A stretch of 64,000 bases of DNA from Streptomyces sp. S3(2020) (GCF_013044505.1 NZ_JABERD010000012.1:37642-101641); one strand, 5' to 3'. Positions 36,890 to 45,365 are shown, counted from the stretch's first letter. Program-made: numbers and translations. The notes: generated from the letters alone by a model not told the origin.

Positions 36890-37437
36890 ACGTCCGCAAG
36901 ATCGTGACCGTCGTCGAGGAGATCCGCACCGAAGGCGGCCGCGCGGTCGCCGGCCCCGCCCGGATCGCCGTCGTCGCGGCGGTGATCGAGAACCCCTGGG
37001 CCGGTCAGGGCTTCGTCGAGGACCTCAACCCCGGCATCGACGCCCACGCCTCCGACCTCGGAGCCCTGCTCGCCCCCGCGGTGCTCGACGCCCTGGAGGC
37101 CCCCGCCGAGGCGTACGGCAAGGCGGCGATCGTCGGCCTGGACGGCGAGATCGAGCACGGCTCGGGGCTGATCCACACGCTCAAGTTCGGCGACCACTTC
37201 CGCAAGGCCGCGAACGCCACCACCCTGCTGCCCGCCGTCGAGAAGCGCGGGCCGGCCGGTGTGGTCTTCGACATCCCGCTGAAGCACATCACCGACGCCA
37301 CGATCCGCTCGCACCACCAGAGCTTCGAGGTCAGGATCGCCGACGCCCCCCACCCGCACGAGATCGTCATCGCACTGGCCGCGGCCTCCCAGGGGCGCCC
37401 CCAGCAGCGCCTGGCGCCGCTCTCGACCGAGCAGTAG
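36886..37437 (+). CDS. AA_synth (DUF1185) family protein, paralogue 2
   Basis: 183 residues, clearly homologous to the preceding gene: ARIAVVAAVIENPWAGQGFVEDL, AYGKAAIVGLDGEIEHGSGLIHTLKFGDHFR, FDIPLKHITDATIRSHHQSFEV, DAPHPHEIVIALAAASQGRP. ATG overlaps the stop of paralogue 1 (ATGA). A coupled pair of diverged paralogues suggests a hetero-oligomeric enzyme or two successive steps. Function unknown; histidines in KHITDATIRSHHQ and the E-IEHGSGLIHT motif could form an active site. Confidence 0.87.
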   Translation: MNVRKIVTVVEEIRTEGGRAVAGPARIAVVAAVIENPWAGQGFVEDLNPGIDAHASDLGALLAPAVLDALEAPAEAYGKAAIVGLDGEIEHGSGLIHTLKFGDHFRKAANATTLLPAVEKRGPAGVVFDIPLKHITDATIRSHHQSFEVRIADAPHPHEIVIALAAASQGRPQQRLAPLSTEQ

Positions 37438-37443
37438 GCATAC

Positions 37444-38175
37444 ATGAGCAAGCCCACCGTGGTGCTGCTGCACGGCGTAGGGCTCGACCACACCATGTGG
37501 GAGCCCACCGCCGCGCTCCTGGCCGACCGCTTCACCGTGCTCGCCCCCGACCTGCCGGGCCACGGCACCCGCCCACCGGTGCGCGACGGGGTGAACCTCG
37601 CGGAGCTGGCCGCCGGGGTGCTCGACGGGATCCCGGCCGGCTCGCACCTGGTCGGATTCTCGCTGGGCGCCCTGGTCGCGCAGTACGTGGCCCTGCACCA
37701 CCCCCAGCGGGTGGCCACGCTGGTCTCGGTCAGTTCGGTGTGCGCGCGTACGGCCGGGGAGCGGGCCTCCGTGCTCGACCGGCTGCGCACCGCCGAGGCC
37801 GACTTCACGGCGAGCGCCACCGCGTCCCTGAAGCGCTGGTACGACGGCACCGACGTCCCCGCCGACCGGGTGGCCCGCACCGAGGCCACCCTGCTCGCCA
37901 ACGACATCGGGTCGTTCCTGGCCTGCTACCGCGTGTTCGCCACGGCGGACGCCGACCTCGCGCCGGACCTGCCCGCCATCGCCGTACCCGCACTGGCGGT
38001 GACGGGTGAGAACGATCCCGGGTCCACCCCCGCGATGACCCACCGGCTCGCCTCGGCGCTCCCCGACTGCCGGGCGGAGATCATCCCCCAGGCGCGTCAC
38101 ATGCTGCCCGTCGAGCGCCCCGAGGCGTTCGTCGACCGCCTCACCACCTTCATCGGAGAGTGCGCACATGTCTGA
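37444..38175 (+). CDS. Alpha/beta-fold hydrolase
   Basis: 243 residues with the complete triad: Ser73 in the nucleophile elbow GFSLGA, Asp191 in TGENDPG, His219 in QARHML, and the oxyanion region LLHGVGLDHTMW. The size and form fit enol-lactone hydrolases and the amide/enamide hydrolases of N-heterocycle pathways (e.g. acetamidomethylene-succinate hydrolase of vitamin B6 breakdown). 6 bases after paralogue 2 and overlapping the next gene by 8 bases. Probable role: hydrolysis of the ring-opened product. Confidence 0.88.
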   Translation: MSKPTVVLLHGVGLDHTMWEPTAALLADRFTVLAPDLPGHGTRPPVRDGVNLAELAAGVLDGIPAGSHLVGFSLGALVAQYVALHHPQRVATLVSVSSVCARTAGERASVLDRLRTAEADFTASATASLKRWYDGTDVPADRVARTEATLLANDIGSFLACYRVFATADADLAPDLPAIAVPALAVTGENDPGSTPAMTHRLASALPDCRAEIIPQARHMLPVERPEAFVDRLTTFIGECAHV

Positions 38176-39655
38176 CCTCACCACGTTGCGGCACTTCATC
38201 GACGGGGCACGGGTCGAGCCCGCGTCGGGCGAGTACTTCGAGAGCACCAACCCGGCCACGCGCGAGGTCCTCTACCGGGCCGCGCGCGGGAACGCCACCG
38301 ACGTCGACAAGGCCGTGGCCGCCGCGCGGAAGGCCTTCGAGGATCCGCGCTGGCGCGACCTCAGCCAGACGCGGCGCGGGCATCTGCTGCGGCGCCTGGG
38401 CGACCTGATCGCGGCGAACGCCGAGGACCTGGCCCGCATGGAGACGCAGGACAACGGCAAGCTGCTGCGGGAGATGCGCGGGCAGCTGGCGACACTGCCG
38501 GAGTATTACTACTACTACGCCGGACTGGCCGACAAGATCCACGGCGACTTCATCCCCACCTCCGACCGGCAGGTGCTCAACTACACGGCCCGCGAACCCC
38601 TGGGCGTGATCGGGGCGATCACCCCCTGGAACTCCCCGCTGACGCTGACCAGCAGCAAGCTGGCGCCCGCGCTCTGCGCCGGCAACACCGTCGTGATCAA
38701 GCCCTCGGAGCACACCTCGGCCACGGTGCTGAGGCTGGCCGAGCTGGCGCTGGAGGCGGGGTTCCCGCCGGGTGCGGTGAACGTCGTCACCGGGTTCGGC
38801 GCCGAGGCGGGACAGGCCCTGGTCGACCACCGCGACCTCGCGAAGATCTCCTTCACCGGCAGCACCGCCACCGGGGCCCGCATCGCCGCCGCCACGGCGA
38901 GCCGTTTCATCGGCGCCACGCTCGAACTCGGCGGCAAGTCGCCCAACATCGTCTTCGAGGACGCCGACGTCGCGAACGCCGCGATGGGGGTCGTCGCCGG
39001 GATCTTCGCCGCCGCCGGGCAGACCTGCATCGCCGGCAGCCGGGTGTTCGCCCATCGGTCCGTCTACGACGAGCTGCTCGAACGGGTCTCGGAACGCGCC
39101 CGGACCATCGTCATCGGCGACCCCCTGGACGAGAAGACCGAGCTGGGCCCGCTGGCCTTCGAGGACCAGCGCGACAAGGTCGCCGGGTACGTCGACCTGG
39201 GGCGCGGCGAGGGCGCCCGGGTGCTCACCGGCGGCCGGGCCACGGACGGCGGTCTCGGCGGGTACTTCTACGAGCCGACCGTCCTCGTGGACGTCGACAA
39301 CAGCATGCGTGTCGTGCGCGAGGAGATCTTCGGGCCCGTGCTGGCGGTCATGCCGTTCGACACCGAGGAGGAGGTCGTACGACTGGCCAACGACACCGAG
39401 TACGGACTCGCGGCCGGCGTGTGGACGACCGACCTCGCGCGGGCGCACCGGATGGCGGGGCGCCTGGACGCCGGAACCATCTGGGTCAACACCTACCGGG
39501 CCATGTCCCCGATGTCACCGCGCCAGGGCTTCAAGAGCAGCGGGGTCGGCGTGGAGCACGGCACCGAGACGGTCCTGGAGTACACGCGGCTCAAGAGCGT
39601 GTGGATCAACACGAGCGAGGAGCCCGTGGCCGACCCGTTCACGATGCGGAGCTGA
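38168..39655 (+). CDS. Aldehyde dehydrogenase
   Basis: 495 residues of the ALDH superfamily: Asn-containing GAITPWNSPLTLTSSKLAPAL, KPSEHTS, FTGSTATGARIAAAT, general base Glu253 in TLELGGKSPNIVF, catalytic Cys287 in AAGQTCIAGSRVF. It resembles succinate-semialdehyde and hydroxymuconic-semialdehyde dehydrogenase relatives. In this operon it would oxidise the aldehyde released by the hydrolase or monooxygenase. Confidence 0.92.
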   Translation: MSDLTTLRHFIDGARVEPASGEYFESTNPATREVLYRAARGNATDVDKAVAAARKAFEDPRWRDLSQTRRGHLLRRLGDLIAANAEDLARMETQDNGKLLREMRGQLATLPEYYYYYAGLADKIHGDFIPTSDRQVLNYTAREPLGVIGAITPWNSPLTLTSSKLAPALCAGNTVVIKPSEHTSATVLRLAELALEAGFPPGAVNVVTGFGAEAGQALVDHRDLAKISFTGSTATGARIAAATASRFIGATLELGGKSPNIVFEDADVANAAMGVVAGIFAAAGQTCIAGSRVFAHRSVYDELLERVSERARTIVIGDPLDEKTELGPLAFEDQRDKVAGYVDLGRGEGARVLTGGRATDGGLGGYFYEPTVLVDVDNSMRVVREEIFGPVLAVMPFDTEEEVVRLANDTEYGLAAGVWTTDLARAHRMAGRLDAGTIWVNTYRAMSPMSPRQGFKSSGVGVEHGTETVLEYTRLKSVWINTSEEPVADPFTMRS

Positions 39656-39656
39656 C

Positions 39657-39881
39657 ATGCCACAGGTCGCCATCACCCTCGCCGAGGGCCGCACCCCGGC
39701 GCAGATCCGGGAGTTGATCCACGAGGTCCACGAGGCGGTCCTGCGCACCGTGCGGACCCGGCCCGAGTACATCCGTGTCGTCGTCCACGAGGTCCCCCGG
39801 ACGCACTGGGCCACCGGTGACATCACCCTCACCGAGATGGACGCCGTCACGGCGGCAGCAACCGTCAAGGAGCAGTCATGA
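39657..39881 (+). CDS. Small tautomerase (4-oxalocrotonate tautomerase-like)
   Basis: 74 residues. Begins MPQVAITLAEGRTPAQIREL, so Pro1 after Met removal is the catalytic base; Arg40 in PEYIRVVVHEVPRTHWATGD matches the second conserved region. Such hexameric enzymes isomerise enol/keto dicarboxylates or unsaturated acids. Starts 1 base after the ALDH stop and overlaps the monooxygenase gene by 4 bases (ATGA). A short gene hidden inside a longer open frame. Confidence 0.87.
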   Translation: MPQVAITLAEGRTPAQIRELIHEVHEAVLRTVRTRPEYIRVVVHEVPRTHWATGDITLTEMDAVTAAATVKEQS

Positions 39882-40921
39882 GGTTTTCGTTGTTCGTGCA
39901 CATGGAGCGCTGGGACGAGTCGGTCAGCCATCGCCGGCTCTTCGAGAACCTCTCCGAGCTGGCCCTGATGGCCGAGGCCGGCGGGTTCTCCACCGTGTGG
40001 ATCGGCGAGCACCACTCGATGGAGTACACGATCTCCCCCAGCCCGATGCCGCTGCTGGCCCACCTGGCCGCGCAGACCTCGACCGTCCGGCTGGGCGCGG
40101 GGACGATCATCGCCCCGTTCTGGAATCCACTGCGGGTCGCCGGTGAGTGTGCGCTGCTGGACGTCATCAGCAACGGCCGGATGGAGGTGGGACTCGCCCG
40201 CGGCGCCTACCAGTTCGAGTTCGACCGGCTGGCGGACGGGCTGCCGGCCGCCGACGGCGGAAAGCACCTGCGGGAGCTCGTGCCGGCCGTCCGGGCGCTG
40301 TGGCAGGGCGACTACGCCCACGACGGCGAGATCTGGCGGTTCCCGACCTCCACCAGCGTCCCCAAGCCGGTGCAGCAGCCCACCCCGCCCATGTGGATCG
40401 CCGCCCGCGACCCCGCCTCCCACGACTTCGCGGTGGCGCAGGGCTGCAACGTCATGGTCACACCGCTGATGAAGGGTGACGAGGAAGTCGTCGACCTCAA
40501 GCGGAAGTTCGACACCGCCGTGGCGAACCACCCGGAGGTGCCGCGCCCCGACCTGATGGTCCTGCGCCACACCCACGTCCACTCCCCCGACGACCCCGAG
40601 GGCTGGCGCCCGGCCGCGGAGGCGATCAACCGGTTCTACCGCACCTTCGACGCCTGGTTCGGCAACAAGGCCACCCCGGTGAACGGGTTCCTGCCGCCCA
40701 GCCCGGAGTCGAAGTTCGAGGACCGGCCGGAGTTCCGACCGGAATCGCTGCACAGGACGGCGATGATCGGTACTCCGGCGGAGGTCATCGAGCGGCTGCG
40801 CGCCTATGAGGAACTCGGCGTCGACGAGTACAGCTTCTGGATCGACAACAGCCTGTCGCACGAGGAGAAGCGTGACTCGCTGGAGCTGTTCATCAAGGAA
40901 GTCGTGCCGGCCTTCCAGTGA
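39878..40921 (+). CDS. LLM-class (luciferase-like) flavin-dependent monooxygenase
   Basis: 347 residues, TIM-barrel bacterial-luciferase-like: MRFSLFVHMERWDES, FSTVWIGEHHSMEYTISPSP, TVRLGAGTIIAPFWNPLRVAGECALLDVISNGR, VGLARGAYQFEFDRL, and PPMWIAARDPASHDFAVAQGCNVM. These use reduced FMN from a separate reductase. The flavin reductase in the divergent operon is the expected partner. In pyridine and trigonelline degradation such two-component systems open the heterocycle; that is the working idea here. Last gene of the operon, its stop lies inside a terminator hairpin. Confidence 0.9.
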   Translation: MRFSLFVHMERWDESVSHRRLFENLSELALMAEAGGFSTVWIGEHHSMEYTISPSPMPLLAHLAAQTSTVRLGAGTIIAPFWNPLRVAGECALLDVISNGRMEVGLARGAYQFEFDRLADGLPAADGGKHLRELVPAVRALWQGDYAHDGEIWRFPTSTSVPKPVQQPTPPMWIAARDPASHDFAVAQGCNVMVTPLMKGDEEVVDLKRKFDTAVANHPEVPRPDLMVLRHTHVHSPDDPEGWRPAAEAINRFYRTFDAWFGNKATPVNGFLPPSPESKFEDRPEFRPESLHRTAMIGTPAEVIERLRAYEELGVDEYSFWIDNSLSHEEKRDSLELFIKEVVPAFQ

Positions 40922-40942
40922 GCCGGGGCGCTCCCCGGCTCA
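40919..40942. terminator. Perfect hairpin terminator
   Basis: TGAGCCGGGG, CGCT loop, CCCCGGCTCA: 10-base perfect stem. It includes the LLM stop codon and ends 4 bases before the stop of the convergent DUF21-CBS gene, so it should serve both strands. Confidence 0.85.
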
Positions 40943-40945
40943 CCC

Positions 40946-41959
40946 TCACGCCGGTTGCAGATAACGGGCCAGCAGGTCGTCCAGCGTCACCATGCCCGTG
41001 AGGCGGCCCGTCCCGTCCCGGACGACCGCCAGGGAGGCACGGTTGCGGCGCAGCAGCTCGATCGCGTCGGCGACCGTGGTCTCCTGCGTCACCTCCGGTA
41101 CCGGTCGGGCCAGCGCGCGGGCACTGGTGGCGCGGGACCGGGCCCGGGCGACCAGGGCGTCGCGGGCATGGACGGAGCCGAGGACGGTGCCCGCGTCCTG
41201 GACCAGCAGGCGGGTGCGGTCGTGCTCGGCGGCCAGCCGCAGGATGTCGTCGATGCCCGCGTCGCCGTCGACCGAGGTGATCTCCGCGGCCGGGATCCGG
41301 AGGTCGCCGACAGGGGTCTCGGGTTCGACGAGCGAGCGGGTGAGCAGCTCCGAGTCGCTCTCGCTGATCAGGCCGAGGCGCTCGGACTCCTCGACGAGGT
41401 GGGTGAGTTGCTCCCGGTTGTGGACCGAGGCGAGCTCGTCGCGCGGGGTGACGCGGCACAGCCGTACGAGCGCGTTGCTCATCCGGTTGAGCACCGCGAT
41501 CAGCGGCCGTACCGTCCTCACCACGGCCCGGAAGGGCGGGGCGAGGAGCATCGCGGAGCGTTCGGGGTGGGCGATGGCCCAGGACTTGGGGGCCATCTCG
41601 CCGAGCACCATGTGCAGGAACACCACGACGACCATGGCGAGGACGAACGCGATGCCGTAGCTGAGAGCGCTGGGCAGGCCCAGGTCGTGCAGGAGCGGGT
41701 CGAGTTCGTGGGAGATGGCCGGCTTGGAGACCGAGCCCAGGCCCAGGGTGCAGACGGTGATGCCGAGTTGGGCGCCGGCCAGCATCAGCGACAGCTCGCG
41801 CATGCCGGCCAGCGCCGCCTTGGCGCCGCGCTGTCCCTGTGCGACGGCCTTCTCCACGCGGTGCCGTTTGGCAGCGACCAGGGCGAACTCGGCGGCGACG
41901 AAGAATCCGCTGCCGATCAGCAGCAGCACGGTGACGAAGAGCGCCATCGGGAAGCTCAT
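40946..41959 (-). CDS. DUF21-CBS (CNNM/CorC-type, hemolysin family) membrane protein, short form
   Basis: 337 residues. The N-terminal DUF21 domain (about 1-180) has four hydrophobic segments with the GSGFFVAAEFALVAAKRHRVE start and GAQLGITVCTLGLGSVSKPAI. A CBS pair follows (about 200-330; SVHARDALVARARS; LRRNRASLAVVRDGTGRLTGMVTLDDLL). It lacks the C-terminal CorC_HlyC domain of its neighbour. The family exports or regulates Mg2+/Co2+. Start overlaps the stop of the longer paralogue by 4 bases. Confidence 0.9.
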   Translation of the reverse strand: MSFPMALFVTVLLLIGSGFFVAAEFALVAAKRHRVEKAVAQGQRGAKAALAGMRELSLMLAGAQLGITVCTLGLGSVSKPAISHELDPLLHDLGLPSALSYGIAFVLAMVVVVFLHMVLGEMAPKSWAIAHPERSAMLLAPPFRAVVRTVRPLIAVLNRMSNALVRLCRVTPRDELASVHNREQLTHLVEESERLGLISESDSELLTRSLVEPETPVGDLRIPAAEITSVDGDAGIDDILRLAAEHDRTRLLVQDAGTVLGSVHARDALVARARSRATSARALARPVPEVTQETTVADAIELLRRNRASLAVVRDGTGRLTGMVTLDDLLARYLQPA

Positions 41960-43284
41960 GACGGGTACTCCTCCACCTTCTGGATCCGGACCCGCTCCGG
42001 CACGTGCCGGTCGAGGGTGCGTACGTCGATCAGCGCGCGTCCTCCGTCGAGGAGTTCGACGGTGAGGCGGTCGCCGATGGCCGGGAAGCGGCCCAGGCGG
42101 TCCACGATCAGGCCGGCCACGGTGTCGTAGTCGTCCTCCTCGGGCAGTTCGACGCCCGTGGCGTCGGCGACCTCGTCTAGGCGGCGGCCCGCGTCGACCA
42201 GCCAGCCCGCACCGTCCTGGACGGCGACCTCGATGACCGTGTCGGTCTCGTCGGCGATGTCTCCCACCAGTTCCTCCGCGATGTCCTCGTAGGTGACGAT
42301 CCCGGCGACGCCGCCGTGCTCGTCCAGGACGACCGCGAACTCGTCGTCCCGCTCGCGCATCTGCTCGACGGCGTCGGGCAGCGGGAGCGTGTCGGGCAGC
42401 AGCAGTGGGCGCCGGGCCAGCGTGCCCGCGGCGGTGGTGGCCAGGGCCGCGGCGGGCAGGCGCATCAGCTCGCGTACGCCGACGACGCCGGGGACGTCGT
42501 CGGGGTGGTCGCCGAGGACGGGGTAGGTGGAGTGACCGTACTCGGCGATCAGGTCGACGGCCTCGGCCGCGGTGGCGTCCTTGCGGACGAAGACGGCGTC
42601 CACGCGCGGGACCATCACCTCGTCGAGGGTGCGCTCGGAGAACTCCAGGGCGTGGTCGATGAGTTCGGCGGTCTCCTTGGGCAGTTCGCCCTGTTGGTGG
42701 GACTCGCCGATGAGGTGGCCGAGTTCCTCCAGGGTGGCGCCGTGGTGGAGTTCCTCGACGGGCTCGATGCCGGCCTTGCGCAGCAGCCGGTTGGCGGCTC
42801 CGTCGAAGATCCGCACGACCGGGCCGACGACCTTGAGGTAGGCCAGGGTGGAGGCGGCCAGGGACTTGGCCAGGCGCTCCGGGACGGCGATGGCGAGGTT
42901 CTTGGGGGCGAGCTCGCCCAGCACCATCTGGACCACGGTGGCCAGGACGAAGGCGAGGACGACGGAGATGCCTGCGACGGCGCCCTCGGGGATGCCGATG
43001 CCGGTCAGCGCGGGCTTGAGCAGCGCGGAGACGGAGGGTTCGGCGATGAAGCCGACGACCAGGCCGGTGACGGTGATGCCGAGCTGTGCGCCGGACAGCA
43101 TGAACGACAGCCGCTCCAGCACTGTCAGGGCGCGGGCGGCCCGCCGGTCGCCCGCCTCGGCCTCACGGGCGAGGGCGAGCCGGTCCGCGGAGACGTAGGC
43201 GAACTCCTGGGCCACGAAATAGCCGGTGCCGGCGGTGAGGACGAAGACGGCCAGCAGGCCGAGCAGCGCGTTCACGGTGCTCAT
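41956..43284 (-). CDS. DUF21-CBS-CorC_HlyC (hemolysin family) membrane protein, long form
   Basis: 442 residues. DUF21 (about 1-190; TGYFVAQEFAYVSADRLALARE; SGAQLGITVTGLVVGFIAEPS), CBS pair (about 205-340; VPRVDAVFVRKDATAAEAVD; FAVVLDEHGGVAGIVTYEDI) and a C-terminal CorC_HlyC domain (about 350-435; GWLVDAGRRLDEV; DTVAGLIVDRLGRFPAIGDR). Probably a cation efflux or transport-associated protein that works as a hetero-oligomer with its shorter neighbour. Such pairs are common in Streptomyces. Confidence 0.92.
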   Translation of the reverse strand: MSTVNALLGLLAVFVLTAGTGYFVAQEFAYVSADRLALAREAEAGDRRAARALTVLERLSFMLSGAQLGITVTGLVVGFIAEPSVSALLKPALTGIGIPEGAVAGISVVLAFVLATVVQMVLGELAPKNLAIAVPERLAKSLAASTLAYLKVVGPVVRIFDGAANRLLRKAGIEPVEELHHGATLEELGHLIGESHQQGELPKETAELIDHALEFSERTLDEVMVPRVDAVFVRKDATAAEAVDLIAEYGHSTYPVLGDHPDDVPGVVGVRELMRLPAAALATTAAGTLARRPLLLPDTLPLPDAVEQMRERDDEFAVVLDEHGGVAGIVTYEDIAEELVGDIADETDTVIEVAVQDGAGWLVDAGRRLDEVADATGVELPEEDDYDTVAGLIVDRLGRFPAIGDRLTVELLDGGRALIDVRTLDRHVPERVRIQKVEEYPS

Positions 43285-43436
43285 CGGCGGGTCGATCGAG
43301 AGGGGGCGTGCCCCGGGGAGTCCGTCATGGTGGCGGACAAGCCTTGCTCCTTCAGTCGGTGTGCGGTGCGTGAACGAGCGGGGCGGGAGTCGAGTTCCTT
43401 CCGGATCGGTGGAACTTATCGCCCCGGCCGCTAGTT

Positions 43437-43452
43437 TCTACGTTGCTGTAGA
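43437..43452. promoter_or_regulatory. Small dyad upstream of terB
   Basis: TCTAC-GTTGCT-GTAGA, followed by TATTAC, in the AT-rich part of the divergent interval between the DUF21-CBS pair and terB. It may be an operator or part of a promoter. Confidence 0.3.
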
Positions 43453-43516
43453 TATTACGGGGTGCCCGGATCGCCGCCGGAGCGGGCCGGGCCCCGACCG
43501 ACCTTTTGGAGTAGTC

Positions 43517-43972
43517 ATGGCCCTGTGGGACCGGTTCAAGGAGTCCGCGTCGACGATGCAGACCCAGCTCGTGGCGAAGAAGAACGATCTCAAGAGCGGC
43601 GCCTTCCGCGACGCGAGCATGGCGATGTGCGCGCTGGTCGCCGCCGCGGACGGCACCGTCGATCCCTCGGAGCGCCAGCGGGTGGCCCAGCTGATCGCCA
43701 CCAACGAGGTGTTGCAGAACTTCGACGCCATGGATCTCCAGCGCCGCTTCGACGCCAACATCGACAAGCTGACCGCCGACTTCGCCTTCGGCAAGGTGAG
43801 CGTCCTCCAGGAGATCGGCAAGGCGAAGAAGAAGCCCGCCGAGGCGCGTGCCGTGGTCCAGATCGGCATCGTCATCGGCGGCGCCGACGGCGACTTCGAC
43901 AAGACCGAGCAGGCCGTCGTACGCGAGGCGTGTTTCGCACTCGACCTGCCGCCGCACGAGTTCGACCTCTGA
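43517..43972 (+). CDS. TerB-family (tellurite-resistance-associated) protein
   Basis: 151 residues forming one TerB domain: FRDASMAMCALVAAADGTVDPSERQRVAQLI and VVQIGIVIGGADGDFDKTEQAVVREACFALDL. The two acidic loops AADGTVDPSE and GADGDFDKTE are the likely metal-binding sites. A cytoplasmic protein linked to stress response; no terC/D/Z genes are near, so it is an orphan. GGAG lies 7 bases before the ATG. Confidence 0.88.
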   Translation: MALWDRFKESASTMQTQLVAKKNDLKSGAFRDASMAMCALVAAADGTVDPSERQRVAQLIATNEVLQNFDAMDLQRRFDANIDKLTADFAFGKVSVLQEIGKAKKKPAEARAVVQIGIVIGGADGDFDKTEQAVVREACFALDLPPHEFDL

Positions 43973-43997
43973 GCGAGGAGAGCACGCGGCGGCGCCG

Positions 43998-44930
43998 TCA
44001 CAGCGGTGTCGCCGCGCGCAGGATGACGATCATCGTCACCGCGGAGTTGGCGGACGACAGCGCGGAGACCGCCGTGCCCGCGGCGGCCGCCCAGGCCGCC
44101 ATCCCGACCGCGGTGAACACCGACGGCCAGCTCCGGCCGGCGGGAGCGGGCGCCAGCAGGGCCGCCACCCGCCGGGGCACCGGTCCGGGCAGCGCGAAGC
44201 CCGCGAGTGTGGGCACAGGGGTGCCGCGGGAGACCAGCGCCGCCTTGCCGATCGCGCGTGCCACGGTGCGGCGGTCGCCGACGACCCGCGCCGCCTCCTC
44301 GTCCGCCCAGCGCTCCGTGGTGTACGCGACCGCCGTGCGCAGCGGACGCAGAAAAGGGTTGGCGCGCGCCGCGAGCTCGGCGACGAGCAGGAACCGGTGA
44401 TGGCGGGCGGCCAGGTGCACGCGCTCATGGGCGAACAGGGCACGCCGCTCGGCGGGCCGGAGACTCGACAGCAGGGCCGCGCTCACCACGATGCGGTCAC
44501 GGGCCCCGCCGGGCAGCGCGTACGCGTACGGCTCAGGGTCGGGCAGCACCGCGACCTCCGTGCCGGGCAGTCCGACCAGTGCCCGATGGGCGCGCCGCCG
44601 CACCTGGGCATGTCGCCACAGCGCCCGCCCGCACAGCACGGCGACGGCCAGCAGGGCCGGGATGGCCGCCTTGCCGGCCACCTCGTCGTAGGGGACGGCC
44701 TCGCGCACCTCGGGGTCCGACCAGCCGTCGGGCAGGGGGTTGCCCGGCAGCTGCGCCGTGCCGACCACCATCAGCAGCCCCAGACAGACGGTGCTGCACA
44801 GCGCCATCACCCCGGCCACGCCCGTCAGCAGGCGGGTGGCGACGCGCGGATGCAGATGCTGTTCCGCGAGCCGCGCGATCGGCCAGGCCGTCAAGGGCAG
44901 CACCAGCGGAAGGAAGACGAACACTCCCAT
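43998..44930 (-). CDS. M56-family (BlaR1/MecR1-like) membrane metallopeptidase
   Basis: 310 residues. Membrane segments at the N-terminus (about 3-15, 35-57, 85-105) and C-terminus; the zinc motif HERVH (HExxH type) lies in RALFAHERVHLAARHH near residue 170, with a third ligand expected in ERWADEEAARVVGDR. It lacks the penicillin-sensor domain of BlaR1. With the BlaI-like repressor encoded 6 bases upstream it forms the usual actinobacterial signalling pair whose signal is unknown. No beta-lactamase gene is nearby. Confidence 0.9.
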   Translation of the reverse strand: MGVFVFLPLVLPLTAWPIARLAEQHLHPRVATRLLTGVAGVMALCSTVCLGLLMVVGTAQLPGNPLPDGWSDPEVREAVPYDEVAGKAAIPALLAVAVLCGRALWRHAQVRRRAHRALVGLPGTEVAVLPDPEPYAYALPGGARDRIVVSAALLSSLRPAERRALFAHERVHLAARHHRFLLVAELAARANPFLRPLRTAVAYTTERWADEEAARVVGDRRTVARAIGKAALVSRGTPVPTLAGFALPGPVPRRVAALLAPAPAGRSWPSVFTAVGMAAWAAAAGTAVSALSSANSAVTMIVILRAATPL

Positions 44931-44936
44931 GAGAAG

Positions 44937-45365
44937 TCAGACGTCCCCTTCGTCCTCGGGGTCCTCGCCCATGTCCCCCGCGCTCATGTCCCCTTCGCCC
45001 CTCGCCTGCCCCAGCAGGTCACGCAGCAGCTTCTCGTCGTCCGGATCGAGCGAGGTGACGAAGCTGGCGAGGACCGCCTCGCGGTCGCTCTCGCCGTCCA
45101 GGAGCTTGCGCATCTTGTGGGCGGCCAGACCCGCCTGGTCCGACACCGGTGTCCAGACGAAGGACCGGCCCGAGCGCTCCCGGGTCACCGCGGCCTTGGC
45201 CAGCAGCCGGGTCAGGATCGTGATCACCGTCGTATAGGCGAGGCCCGCGCCGAGCCGCTCCTGCACCCAGCCCGCCGTCGCCGGACCGTCGGCCTCGCGC
45301 AGGGCCGACAGGACCTGCGCCTCCAGCTCGCCCTGCCCCCGCCGGGGCCGTCGGTGATCCGTCAC
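44937..45365 (-). CDS. BlaI/MecI/CopY-family transcriptional repressor
   Basis: 142 residues. Winged helix: RGQGELEAQVLSALREADGPATAGWVQERLGAGLAYTTVITILTRLLAKAAVTRE, then the cleavage/dimerisation part ending in LRDLLGQA and an acidic tail. The GTG with GGGAG upstream was preferred over a longer frame. Forms an operon with the M56 peptidase, which would inactivate it by proteolysis as in BlaR1-BlaI. Confidence 0.9.
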   Translation of the reverse strand: MTDHRRPRRGQGELEAQVLSALREADGPATAGWVQERLGAGLAYTTVITILTRLLAKAAVTRERSGRSFVWTPVSDQAGLAAHKMRKLLDGESDREAVLASFVTSLDPDDEKLLRDLLGQARGEGDMSAGDMGEDPEDEGDV

